Assembly (NCBI RefSeq): GCF_003355455.1
Contig: NZ_CP031357.1
Coordinates: 226,501 to 290,500 of the forward strand
Reading direction: 5' to 3'
Length of the DNA stretch: 64,000 nt
DNA from: Erythrobacter aureus
Lineage (GTDB): Bacteria > Pseudomonadota > Alphaproteobacteria > Sphingomonadales > Sphingomonadaceae
A program made the position numbers and the translations under genes. The notes beneath the pieces were generated by a model, which had not been told where the DNA came from, did no database searches, and saw nothing but the letters and a program-made list of their open reading frames with translations. Shown piece by piece: positions 26,078 to 34,264 of the stretch. The stretch's first letter is position 1; the number at the start of each line of letters is the position of its first letter.

Positions 26078-26400
26078 CAGCCGTAGATCACATTGCCGAG
26101 AACGATGAGGATGATGTTGAGCAGGATGATCAGCACCAGAGGCGAAAAGTCGATCGAACCGGTATTGGGCATCACCCGCCGGATCGGGCCAAGCACCGGT
26201 TCGAGCAGGCGGTTGATCGACATGTAGAAGGCGCCCAGGAACTCGTTGCGCGAATTCACCACGTTGAAGGCAAACAGCAGCCCGATGATGAACTGAATGA
26301 TAATCAGCATCACCAGCACGTTGGTGAGCATGGCGATGATCTGGTAAATGGTACTGAGCGCCTGCATTTCGTCGAGCGTTCCCTTGGGTTTGGCCGTCAT
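26077..26400 (-). CDS. YggT-family membrane protein
   Basis: 107 residues with two hydrophobic segments and the family's central motif (INRLLEPVLGPIRRVMPNTGSIDFSPLVLIILL). YggT proteins are small inner-membrane proteins of uncertain role, often near cell-division or amino-acid genes. The ATG at 26400 was chosen; an in-frame ATG eleven codons in would still leave both segments. Confidence 0.87.
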   Translation of the reverse strand: MTAKPKGTLDEMQALSTIYQIIAMLTNVLVMLIIIQFIIGLLFAFNVVNSRNEFLGAFYMSINRLLEPVLGPIRRVMPNTGSIDFSPLVLIILLNIILIVLGNVIYG

Positions 26401-26448
26401 ACGCGTCCTACAAGAGCGACACGGGCCGCGCCACCCCTGTCGGGCCGG

Positions 26449-27345
26449 TTACCGACCCTTTGCGACCAGCGTACCGGCACCGCGCGCGGTGAAGAATTCG
26501 AGCAGCATGGCGTGCGCCACGCGCCCATCGAGCACGACCGCCGCCTCGCAGCCCGATTCCACGGCCTGCACGCAGGTTTCCAGCTTGGGGATCATCCCGC
26601 CCGAAATCGTCCCGTCCGCGCGCAAGCGCCGGATGTCGGCGGGGGTCAGGTCGGTGAGGAGATTGCCCTGCTTGTCGAGCACGCCCGATACGTCGGTCAG
26701 CAAGAGTAGTCTGGCAGCGCCCAGCGCCGCGGCCAGTGCCCCGGCCATGGTGTCGGCATTGATGTTGTAAGTGTGGCCGTCCTCGCCCACGCCGATCGGC
26801 GCGACCACCGGGATCATCCCCGCCCCGGTCACGGTTTCGATGATCGTGGTATCGACCTTCGATGGCTCGCCGACGAAGCCGAGATCGAGCGCTTTTTCGA
26901 TATTGCTGCCCGGGTCCTTCTGCGTGCGCTGCAGCTTGGTCGCCGTGACCAGTCCGCCATCCTTGCCCGAAATGCCGATCGCCTTGCCACCCGCATGCGC
27001 GATCGAGCCGACGATTGCCTTGTTGATCGCGCCGGAGAGGACCATCTCGGCGATTTCGGCAGTCTGTTTGTCGGTCACTCGAAGACCGTCGATGAATTGG
27101 GTCTCGACGCCGAGCTTTTCGAGCATTGCCCCGATCTGCGGGCCGCCCCCATGTACCACGACCGGATTGATGCCGACCGCCTTCAGCAACACCACATCCT
27201 CGGCGAATTCGCGCGCGGCGCGATCGTCGCCCATGGCGTTGCCGCCATATTTGACGACGAAGCTTCTGCCCGCATAGCGCTGGAAATAGGGCAGCGCCTC
27301 GATCAGGGTTTCGGCCTTCGCGTGGATGTCGGGTCTCTGGGTCAT
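26449..27345 (-). CDS. argB: Acetylglutamate kinase
   Basis: 298 residues. Evidence: VVKYGGNAMGD (about 31), VVVHGGGPQIG (about 64-74), AINKAIVGSIA, INADTMAGALAAALGAARLLLLTDVSGVLD and GGMIPKLETC. It phosphorylates N-acetyl-L-glutamate in arginine synthesis; the N-terminal helix (residues 1-20) is of the arginine-sensitive hexameric type. The ATG at 27345 gives the family N-terminus. Confidence 0.96.
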   Translation of the reverse strand: MTQRPDIHAKAETLIEALPYFQRYAGRSFVVKYGGNAMGDDRAAREFAEDVVLLKAVGINPVVVHGGGPQIGAMLEKLGVETQFIDGLRVTDKQTAEIAEMVLSGAINKAIVGSIAHAGGKAIGISGKDGGLVTATKLQRTQKDPGSNIEKALDLGFVGEPSKVDTTIIETVTGAGMIPVVAPIGVGEDGHTYNINADTMAGALAAALGAARLLLLTDVSGVLDKQGNLLTDLTPADIRRLRADGTISGGMIPKLETCVQAVESGCEAAVVLDGRVAHAMLLEFFTARGAGTLVAKGR

Positions 27346-27444
27346 GGCGGGCGAGTTAGCGCCGCCATGCGCGCGAGGCAAAGGTTTCCGCCATGCCTGC
27401 CTGCCGCAGGCGGATAAGGGGCCAGCGCCCGGCTATCGGTCGGG

Positions 27445-28011
27445 CTAGGGACGCGCAGCGGTCTGCGGCGGGTAGGGCACGGCCGGACCATGATCGATGC
27501 TGAGGCTTTCGAGCAGACGGAAGCGGCCTTCTTCCGGCATCCACTGCCAGGAATGGATGTAGCGCCCGCCACCGGTCATCTCCCAGCCGCCCCGCCCGCC
27601 CTCGTGCGAGGCGCGCCATTCGTGGAAGGTGTGGTGCCCTTCCTCCGGCACCCCCCAATCGCCGAGCTTCTGGATGCGGCGCGATCCCGGCACCGGCAGG
27701 CGGCGGTTGCGATACCCTTCGTTCTTGCCGCCCGGGGCGCGATCGGCGCAATTCCTGCGGGATTGCTCGATCATCTGCGCCCCGCTCGAAAGCGGCATGC
27801 CGACAAGATCGTGCAGCATGCGAAAGTCCGGATGGATCAGATCGGAAACCGCATCGGGATCGCAGCCCTCGAAAAACCCCCAGAAGAGCCGCGCGTCATT
27901 GGCGACGATCCGTTTCTCCAGTGCATCGCCGGTCGGCATGGGTTGCGGCGCGGGTACGGCGGCGGCGGGAGCTTGAGCGAGGAGCAGCGCGGCGACGAGG
28001 CTGGGCAGCAT
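27445..28011 (-). CDS. Exported NTF2/DUF4440-like protein
   Basis: 188 residues with a signal peptide ending near APAAAVPAP. Downstream, DARLFWGFFEGCDPDAVSDLIHPDFRMLHDLVG is a DUF4440-type pattern. GGGRYIHSWQWMPEEGRFRLLESLSIDHGP closes the domain. These proteins adopt the NTF2-like cone fold; no catalytic role can be assigned. GGGAA precedes the ATG. Confidence 0.7.
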   Translation of the reverse strand: MLPSLVAALLLAQAPAAAVPAPQPMPTGDALEKRIVANDARLFWGFFEGCDPDAVSDLIHPDFRMLHDLVGMPLSSGAQMIEQSRRNCADRAPGGKNEGYRNRRLPVPGSRRIQKLGDWGVPEEGHHTFHEWRASHEGGRGGWEMTGGGRYIHSWQWMPEEGRFRLLESLSIDHGPAVPYPPQTAARP

Positions 28012-28110
28012 GGAAATTCCCTATCCCTTTGTGTGTTGCCGCTATAATACAGTAAATGCATTTCAGGGCAACCGGCTTTCAATCTTGCGCCAAGGGGTTA
28101 GGGATAGGGG

Positions 28111-28773
28111 ATGGTTTCCGCTCGCATTCTACCCACCCTGGCCTCGGCGCTGGCTCTTGCGGCCTGCGCCCACACATCCAAGCCGCGGACGGACATTGCG
28201 GCCCATCCGCAAGAGGCCTTCTGGCAGGCCCTGTCGAGCCATTGCGGCCGGGCTTATGACGGGCGCCTCGCAAGCAGCGATGCGCGCGATGCGAATTTCC
28301 CGCAGCGGCGGCTGGTGGCGCATTGGGCGCAATGCGACGAGGAGCGGATTGCGATTGCGTTTCACGCGATGCACTTCGGCGCGGCGGACGAGCCCGTCTG
28401 GGACCGTAGCCGGACCTGGATCGTGACTCGCCAGGGCGCGGGGGCGGATGCTCGCTTCACGTTGAAGCACGATCACCGCCACGCCGATGGCGAAGCCGAT
28501 GCCGTGACCTTCTATGGAGGAGCCTCCGCCGAGTCAGGGGGCGTGCGGGGCCAGGACTTTCCTGTCGACGATGAAAGCATCGCGCTGTTTTCACGCGAGG
28601 GGCTCGATGCCTCGCTGACCAATGTCTGGCGCATCGAGGTCGACCCGGCAGGCATGCCGGACGCCACCTTCGCTTATCAACTCACCCGCCGCAACGATCC
28701 GACGAGGCTGTTCCGCGTGGAATTCGACGCGAGCGCGCCGGTGGAGCCGCCCCCACCCGCCTGGGGTTGGTGA
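28111..28773 (+). CDS. Predicted lipoprotein of unknown function
   Basis: 220 residues with a signal ending ALALAAC near residue 19. The body has FWQALSSHCGRAYDGRL, WAQCDEERIAIAFH, SRTWIVTR, LKHDHRHADGEADAVTFYGG and an NVWRIEVDP...YQL tail, a pattern seen in uncharacterised sphingomonad secreted proteins. It faces the divergent DUF4440 gene with 99 bp between starts. No enzymatic motif is evident. Confidence 0.75.
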   Translation: MVSARILPTLASALALAACAHTSKPRTDIAAHPQEAFWQALSSHCGRAYDGRLASSDARDANFPQRRLVAHWAQCDEERIAIAFHAMHFGAADEPVWDRSRTWIVTRQGAGADARFTLKHDHRHADGEADAVTFYGGASAESGGVRGQDFPVDDESIALFSREGLDASLTNVWRIEVDPAGMPDATFAYQLTRRNDPTRLFRVEFDASAPVEPPPPAWGW

Positions 28774-29017
28774 CGGCGGCAAAACCCCGGCGCGGGACCT
28801 CCCCTTTTCCCAGGCGATACCCGAGATATGGGCCGCACCGATCGCGGGCTTGGATAAACGACCGTATCCGCCGCGCGCCCCCTTAGCGACGCATCGCAAG
28901 GAGGGGGGGATAATCGGAACGGCACACGAACGCCATCATGCCTCGCGGCGACCGCAGGAGGAAACCGCCGTTTACCCCCGCGAGCCTGTTCGGGCACACC
29001 CGTTTCGCTTGCGCGGA

Positions 29018-29257
29018 TTACTCGGTGTCGGCCTGACCGTTATCCGCAGGCGCGCCCTCTTCGGGCACATTGGTCATCGGCGTATCGGGCGTGTCGACGG
29101 GCACCGCATCGGGATCCGGCTGGGTCACGATCAGTTCGCCGCCACCTTCATCGGTCGCGTCGACCTCGTAAGCGGTCTCCTCGGGCTCGGCGCCGCAGGC
29201 GGCAAGCGCGAAGGCGGCTGCCAGCGGCAGGGCTGTGGCGGCAAGACGGCTGTTCAT
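29018..29257 (-). CDS. Small acidic lipoprotein
   Basis: 79 residues with a clear signal and lipobox (FALAACG near residue 20). The mature part is short, acidic and rich in Pro, Asp and Glu, probably disordered. AGGAG precedes the ATG. Function unknown. The 244 bp on its 3' side holds no other gene. Confidence 0.75.
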   Translation of the reverse strand: MNSRLAATALPLAAAFALAACGAEPEETAYEVDATDEGGGELIVTQPDPDAVPVDTPDTPMTNVPEEGAPADNGQADTE

Positions 29258-29325
29258 GGCAATTCTCCTGTGGTGAGACCTATGCCGGGAGGCCCGCACG
29301 AGAGCGGCTATCCTCCGGCAAGCGA

Positions 29326-29580
29326 TCAGGCCGCCTCGCGCGCCTTGGCGACGATGGCGGTAATTTCGTCGAGCAGGGTAAGGCGCTTCCTCTTGAGCTC
29401 TTCGGTGCGCTCGTCGCTCGCCGCCTCGGTCTCCGCCTCGATCCGGTGTACTTCGCGGTTCACCTCGTGATATTCGTCGGCGAGCCGCGCGTAATGCGCA
29501 TCGTCCTGCTTGAGCCGCGTAATCAGTTCGCGATCTCGGGCGAAGATTTGAGTCAGTTCATTGGGCGTGTGCTGCGACAT
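29326..29580 (-). CDS. YdcH/DUF465 family protein
   Basis: 84 residues, largely one coiled-coil: LTQIFARDRELITRLKQDDAHYARLADEYHEVNREVHRIE, then the basic KRKRLTLLDEI typical of YdcH. The family is small, conserved and unassigned. AAAGGA precedes the ATG at 29580. Confidence 0.85.
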   Translation of the reverse strand: MSQHTPNELTQIFARDRELITRLKQDDAHYARLADEYHEVNREVHRIEAETEAASDERTEELKRKRLTLLDEITAIVAKAREAA

Positions 29581-29742
29581 GCGGGTCCTTTCCGTAATGT
29601 TGGCGACAACCCTAGCAGGGGCGGCCGAACAATCATTGAGCTGGATCAAATTTGCGGTGGGGAAGGTAGGTGGTATTGACCTGTCGGTTATTAGGCCAAT
29701 CTGCAGCAGCTCTAAAAATGTCCTTTCTATGATCCGTCGGTG

Positions 29743-29898
29743 CTAAATGACACTGGCTTCATCCAGGTTCGTTTTCGAATCACAGTCATGACAGTACGCA
29801 TAATCAAATACGGCTCGTAATTTCCAAGCTTGTGCCCCAACGTCCCAAGCACCCCAAGCATCCCGGGAAACGTTTTCCGAACCACATTGAGCGCACAT
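29743..29898 (-). CDS. Small zinc-ribbon protein
   Basis: 51 residues if started at the ATG at 29898; starts at 29934 or 29973 would add 12 or 25 residues. Two CxxC knuckles (MCAQCGSENVSRDAWGAWD and CHDCDS) should bind one zinc ion. The DAWG.WD..AQ.W.L.AVFDYA pattern recurs in small hypothetical proteins of the group. It is divergent from the HNH endonuclease gene, 73 bp away. Confidence 0.6.
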   Translation of the reverse strand: MCAQCGSENVSRDAWGAWDVGAQAWKLRAVFDYAYCHDCDSKTNLDEASVI

Positions 29899-29971
29899 CA
29901 CTATTATACCTTGATCTTTCACATGCTCAGCCATGAAGGCATGGTGACAGGAATTCTTCAGAAAGGAAGCC

Positions 29972-31138
29972 ATGTCAGGAGGGAATTGGTCCGAAGTGGT
30001 CGAGATTGCCGTGAGGCGATTGGTGGCCCGTCGAGGACAGGCAGAATTCACTCGCCAGCAACTCATTGATGAAGAACTTGACCGCATAGTTCGAGAGACT
30101 GGGTCGCGCGGTGCAACGCCAGAGATGACCTTGAGTAGAGAATTGCAGCAACTACGAGACGCCGGGCAAATTTCTTTTGAGGGACGAGGTGACTACCGGC
30201 TCCTTTCGGGACCTGTAGAACTCCCCCAAATATCGCCGTCACGCTGCGTGTTTCTGAGTGGCGAGCACTCTCCGTATGGCGACCAGCCGGAACGGTTCTA
30301 TCGCTTTCCAAGGCGCCTGTTGAATGCCGCTTCACGTTCTATAGACCAATGGATCATCTATCAGCGTCCTAAGCGCGCGGGAGGACCCGATTATTTTGCG
30401 GTTGCGCGTGTAGAACAGATAGTGCGTGATCCAAGCGATGACAGCATGTTCCTCGCGCTGATCGAACCAATGACCTATCTCGAATTTGGGCGCCGGGTAC
30501 CATTCAACGTTGCTGGGAGAGCTGTTGATAGGGGCCTTTTGCTCGAAGACGGGCGGATCAACGGTGGACGCGCAGTGCAATCGATCCGCCCGATCTCACT
30601 CGAAGATTTTAACCGCATTGTCGAATTTGGCATGATCGACGAGGACGATTTGCTACTTCGCGAAGACGAGTTTGGCACGACAGCCTCCATGGTGCTTCAG
30701 GACAAACAAGAGGAATGGATTGGGCCAGTCGATCGCGCCACCTTGCTAACCGAACGAAAGGTTCGCAATCGTCAATTTCGCGCGCGGGTCCTTGCAGCAT
30801 ATGAGTGCACGTGCGCATTGACCGGTATAAAACTGATAAATGGGGGAGGGCGAGCGGAAGCTCAGGCAGCACATATTTGGAGCGTCGAGCAAGGCGGGCC
30901 GGACACCATCGCAAATGGAATTGCGCTTTCGGGCACCGTACATTGGATGTTTGACCGAGGACTGATTTCGTTATCAGACGAGGGCGATATCCTATTGTCG
31001 CGCAAGATAAATGACATGGCGAGCGTTGAAAAATTAATCCACCCCGACCGAAAAGCGCGCTTTCCCGCTAATGATTCTTCGCGCCCCGATACCAAATACC
31101 TTGCTTGGCACCGGGAATGGCACGGGGTGGCTGCGTAA
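29972..31138 (+). CDS. HNH endonuclease with winged-helix-like N-terminus, putative restriction enzyme
   Basis: 388 residues with AAAGGA before the ATG. Residues 1-70 look like a winged helix (VEIAVRRLVARRGQAEFTRQQLIDEEL, ELQQLRDAGQISFEGRGDYRLL). The middle (about 110-175) is a beta-rich segment with ASRSIDQWIIYQRPKRAGG and YFAVARVEQIVRDP, which resembles base-reading PUA/EVE/SRA folds but is not a clear match. The C-terminus is an HNH_2-type nuclease: CALTGIKL near 280, AQAAHI and NGIALSGTVHWMFDRG near 315. Base composition is lower in GC than all neighbours and the gene is wedged between core genes (5 bp from convergent nrdB). Modification-dependent DNA cleavage is a reasonable inference. 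Confidence 0.75.
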   Translation: MSGGNWSEVVEIAVRRLVARRGQAEFTRQQLIDEELDRIVRETGSRGATPEMTLSRELQQLRDAGQISFEGRGDYRLLSGPVELPQISPSRCVFLSGEHSPYGDQPERFYRFPRRLLNAASRSIDQWIIYQRPKRAGGPDYFAVARVEQIVRDPSDDSMFLALIEPMTYLEFGRRVPFNVAGRAVDRGLLLEDGRINGGRAVQSIRPISLEDFNRIVEFGMIDEDDLLLREDEFGTTASMVLQDKQEEWIGPVDRATLLTERKVRNRQFRARVLAAYECTCALTGIKLINGGGRAEAQAAHIWSVEQGGPDTIANGIALSGTVHWMFDRGLISLSDEGDILLSRKINDMASVEKLIHPDRKARFPANDSSRPDTKYLAWHREWHGVAA

Positions 31139-31143
31139 ATCCA

Positions 31144-32205
31144 TCACTCCGCCGCCTGCGCTCCTTCGCCGTCCTCGCCGAACAGGCCCGGGCCGTCATC
31201 CTCGGCTTCTTCCTCGTTCGCGGCCTTGGCCTTGTTGCGCTTGTCGAAGCTCGACCAGACGGTGTTCCAATCGCCGCGGGTCGCGCCCTTCGAATATTCG
31301 GTCGCGCGGGTTTCGAAGAAGTTGGCGTGCTCCACGCCGTTGAGCAGCGGGGCGAGCCAGGGCAGCGGGTGGTCGTCGACCATGTAGATCGGCTGCAGGC
31401 CAAGCTGGCTGAGGCGCCAGTCGGCGATGTAGCGGATATACTTCTTGATTTCCTTCGCGGTCATGCCCGGCACCGGGCCATCCTCGAAGGCGAGGTCGAT
31501 GAAGGCATCTTCCAGCCGCACCGTCTTCTGGCACATATCCATGATGTCTTCCTTGACCGCCTTGGTCAGGCAGTCGCGCTCGCGAGCGAATTCATGGAAC
31601 AGGCGGGTAATGCCTTCGCAATGCAGGCTTTCGTCGCGGACCGACCAGCTAACGATCTGGCCCATGCCCTTCATCTTGTTGAAGCGCGGGAAATTCATCA
31701 GCATGGCGAAGCTGGCGAACAGTTGCAGACCTTCGGTGAAGCCGCCGAACATGGCCAGTGTGCGGGCGATATCCTCGTCCGTGTCGACCCCGAATTCCTG
31801 CAAATAGTCGTGCTTGTCCTTCATTTCCTCATATTCGAGGAACATGCCATATTCGCTTTCGGGCATGCCGATCGTGTCGAGCAGATGGCTGTAGGCGGCG
31901 ATGTGCACCGTCTCCATATTGCTGAACGCGGTCAGCATCATCTTGATCTCGGTCGGCTTGAACACGCGGCCATATTTGTCGTGGTAGCAATCCTGCACCT
32001 CGACATCGGCCTGAGTGAAGAAGCGGAAGATCTGGGTGAGCAGATTGCGCTCGTGATCGGTGAGCTTCTGCGCCCAGTCGCGGCAGTCCTCGCCCAGCGG
32101 CACTTCTTCCGGCAGCCAGTGCACCTGCTGCTGCCGCTTCCAGAAATCGTAGGCCCAGGGGTACTCGAAGGGCTTGTAGGTCTTGCGGGCTTCGAGCAAC
32201 GACAT
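31144..32205 (-). CDS. nrdB: Ribonucleotide reductase, beta (radical) subunit
   Basis: 353 residues from the ATG at 32205 (GGAG nine bases upstream). Di-iron ligands are visible in ADVEVQDCY, SNMETVHIAAYSHLL (with the candidate radical Tyr), FTEGLQLFASF and SVRDESLHCEGITRLFHE. It generates the radical used by NrdA to make deoxynucleotides. The acidic tail (EEEAEDDGPGLFGEDGEG) should carry the NrdA-docking end. nrdA lies 2 kb away on the same strand, with a cyclase gene on the other strand between them. Confidence 0.96.
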   Translation of the reverse strand: MSLLEARKTYKPFEYPWAYDFWKRQQQVHWLPEEVPLGEDCRDWAQKLTDHERNLLTQIFRFFTQADVEVQDCYHDKYGRVFKPTEIKMMLTAFSNMETVHIAAYSHLLDTIGMPESEYGMFLEYEEMKDKHDYLQEFGVDTDEDIARTLAMFGGFTEGLQLFASFAMLMNFPRFNKMKGMGQIVSWSVRDESLHCEGITRLFHEFARERDCLTKAVKEDIMDMCQKTVRLEDAFIDLAFEDGPVPGMTAKEIKKYIRYIADWRLSQLGLQPIYMVDDHPLPWLAPLLNGVEHANFFETRATEYSKGATRGDWNTVWSSFDKRNKAKAANEEEAEDDGPGLFGEDGEGAQAAE

Positions 32206-32235
32206 GTTGTGGATCTCCGGTTTTTCGCGTGAACG

Positions 32236-32251
32236 ACTCATATAGTGAATC
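32236..32251 (-). promoter_or_regulatory. Candidate NrdR box upstream of nrdB
   Basis: On the minus strand this reads GATTCACTATATGAGT, 31 bases upstream of the nrdB ATG. It has the C-A/T-rich-G core of NrdR boxes and shares CTGATTCA.TAT with the site before nrdA. NrdR represses ribonucleotide reductase genes when dATP is high. The match is imperfect. Confidence 0.4.
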
Positions 32252-32452
32252 AGAGCTTGGATTCGAAGGCAAGCGGCAATGATTCGGCGGGATAAGATGG
32301 AAAAAGGCCCGCCCTGCGCCTCGCCGCTTCACCTGTGCGACGAACTGCGGAACACGCTCGAGGCAAAATCCGTTGGTAGGATATTCGATATGCAACACGG
32401 GAACAGCGGCATCGTCCGGTTTCCCCTTTTGCGGGCGATGTCCGTAAACCCC

Positions 32453-32657
32453 GGCGCCCCGCTCCTCGACATCGAGGGCGGGGCGCCATCGGTTCCGCAG
32501 CCCGGGCCTTCCACGAAGCATGGACCGACTTTCCCGATCCTCCGCCGACAAGGCGTAAGCCACGCAAAATAAAGGCGCTCCACACGGTCGAGAAGGTTCG
32601 CAGCGAGGCGCATCCGCAAGCTGCGACCGGAGAAGATCCGCCTATTGGGAAAGTCGG
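32453..32657. other. Nested inverted repeats, candidate structured RNA or DNA element
   Basis: Three helices can form. The first is a 16-bp stem at 32453-32487 (GGCGCCCCGC with GCGGGGCGCC, and CCTCGA with TCGAGG, one bulged base, tiny loop). The second is an 11-bp long-range stem, CCGACTTTCCC (32525-32535) with GGGAAAGTCGG (32647-32657). The third, inside it, is TCGCAGC (32598-32604) with GCTGCGA (32620-32626). There is no T-run on either side, so a simple terminator is unlikely. Strand and transcription are unknown. Confidence 0.5.
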
Positions 32658-32876
32658 CACCGGCCCGGCTGTCTGGAAGACGGTGCGCGCATTCGCACGA
32701 GCCTCGGCACCAAAGCTGTGACAGAAAACGCATATGCGCATCCATCGCTTGCGGTCCCGCCGCGGATCGCACACAGCCCGCCCCGGGGAAGCCCGAAGCC
32801 GGCTTGGTATATAAGGCGTGGGATAATGTGCAAGTCGTTGCAAGATTGCGGTATTCCGGTACAGTCGCGAGTGCAA

Positions 32877-34073
32877 ATGGACCGGGCGCAAGACTTCGAC
32901 CTCGCCGCTGCGGCGCATGCCGCCCTGGCCGGCAAAAAGCCCCCGCGCGGGTGGGACCACAGACTACATGCCGCAATCGCGGAATCGCTCGGCGATCTGC
33001 ACTATCGCGAAGGGCGGTTCCTCATGGCGCTGGGCACGGCGGTGGCCGTTCTATCGCTGGGGGTGGACGCGCTGATCGCGTCCGATCATTTCACGAAAAT
33101 CGCCGCGGTCAGGTTGGGGGCGGTACTGCCCTTCACCCTGTCCGCGCTGCTGCTTCCCCGACGGCTGCTTGCCCTGCAAAAGCTGTTGATGGGCCTGTCG
33201 CTCATCGGCTTCGGGGTGAGTATGGCCTATGCAAGCGCCTTCGTTCCCTCGCCTGACAATGCCCTCCTGGCTCTCGGGGTCGTGACATTGTTCGGGCTTG
33301 CCCTGCCGGTGCTGCCGTTTCGCCGGTGGCAGATGATCGGTTTCGCCTTGCTGTATGGGCTGGCGGTGGGAGGGTTCCTGCTCCTCCATGGGGCCATTGT
33401 CGATTACGCCAAGACATTCATCCCGATCATGATGCTCACCATGGGCGCGGCCACCGTTCTGGCCCACCGCATCCACTGGATCGAACGGCGGAACCTGTTG
33501 CTGACACTCCAGGCAGACGAACGCGCCAAGGCTCTGGAGGAAAGCAACGCGCGACTGACCGAGCTGTCGATGAACGACCCGCTCACCGGGCTCGCGAACC
33601 GTCGCCGGGCGGAAGACACTTTCGCCGAGCATTATGCAACTCCGGTGACGGTGGGGCAGGCCGGTACCGCGCTGTTCATGGTCGATCTGGACCATTTCAA
33701 GGCGTTCAACGATCACTGGGGCCATCAGGCGGGTGACGCCTGCCTGCGCGCGGTGGCCGAAGTGATGCGGCATTCGGCCAGCCGTCATGGCGGGCTTGCC
33801 GCGCGCTTCGGCGGCGAAGAGTTCGTGGTCTTCCTGCGCGCCGACGATGCCACCCAGGCCCATGCGATCGCCGAGGAATTGCGCGTTGCGATAGAGCGGA
33901 TAGAGATCGATCACCCTGCCAGCGCCACCACCGTAAGCTGCACTACCAGTATCGGTATCGCGCTGCACAAAGGCCCCAATGTGCCGGAACTCGCCGATAT
34001 GCTGGCAAGAGCCGATGCCGCGCTCTATCGCGCCAAGGCCGAAGGGCGGAACCGCAGCTTGATGGCCGCCTGA
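32877..34073 (+). CDS. Membrane diguanylate cyclase (GGDEF domain)
   Basis: 398 residues. Six hydrophobic segments (about 45-205) lead into a short coiled-coil (LQADERAKALEESNARLTEL) and a GGDEF domain from DPLTGLANRR (about 238) to the intact signature GGEEF near 311. It should make cyclic di-GMP from GTP. No RxxD inhibitory site precedes the signature. ATGs at 32826 and 32718 are also in frame and the start is uncertain. Two PilZ genes, possible receptors, lie 4 kb downstream. Confidence 0.87.
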   Translation: MDRAQDFDLAAAAHAALAGKKPPRGWDHRLHAAIAESLGDLHYREGRFLMALGTAVAVLSLGVDALIASDHFTKIAAVRLGAVLPFTLSALLLPRRLLALQKLLMGLSLIGFGVSMAYASAFVPSPDNALLALGVVTLFGLALPVLPFRRWQMIGFALLYGLAVGGFLLLHGAIVDYAKTFIPIMMLTMGAATVLAHRIHWIERRNLLLTLQADERAKALEESNARLTELSMNDPLTGLANRRRAEDTFAEHYATPVTVGQAGTALFMVDLDHFKAFNDHWGHQAGDACLRAVAEVMRHSASRHGGLAARFGGEEFVVFLRADDATQAHAIAEELRVAIERIEIDHPASATTVSCTTSIGIALHKGPNVPELADMLARADAALYRAKAEGRNRSLMAA

Positions 34074-34208
34074 CACCTCTTCTGCGCGCGGCGCGGTTTG
34101 CGACGGAGCCCGGACCCGTGGCCATCGGTCGATGGCCGAATGTCCTTCAATCGGTGCCATTCCGGTAAGCCAGAGGACGATCGAGCGCGCGATCAACATA
34201 AGCTCGAG

Positions 34209-34233
34209 GCCGCCGATCCTGGCGGTCGGCGGC
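34209..34233 (-). terminator. Hairpin after nrdA
   Basis: GCCGCCGA and TCGGCGGC form an 8-bp stem with a 9-base loop, 31 bases after the nrdA stop. No T-run follows, so it may stabilise the 3' end or assist termination rather than act as a classical terminator. Confidence 0.3.
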
Positions 34234-34264
34234 CCCGGGGCGTTTTATGCGGGCTTTCGTTCGC

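Larger units (their letters stand above)
32206..32876. other. 671-bp non-coding interval between nrdB and the cyclase gene
   Basis: No frame has a credible protein: the candidates are Arg/Pro/Ser-rich, lack ribosome sites and resemble no family. The interval holds the nrdB promoter side, the NrdR-like box and the inverted repeats described separately. Confidence 0.6.

Noticed and set aside
32453..32487. Intrinsic terminator for nrdB or the cyclase gene
   Set aside because: It is upstream of both genes and has no T-run on either side.
32250..32960. 236-codon minus-strand frame upstream of nrdB
   Set aside because: Runs through the inverted-repeat block and the start of the cyclase gene on the other strand; Arg/Ser/Pro-rich, no ribosome site.
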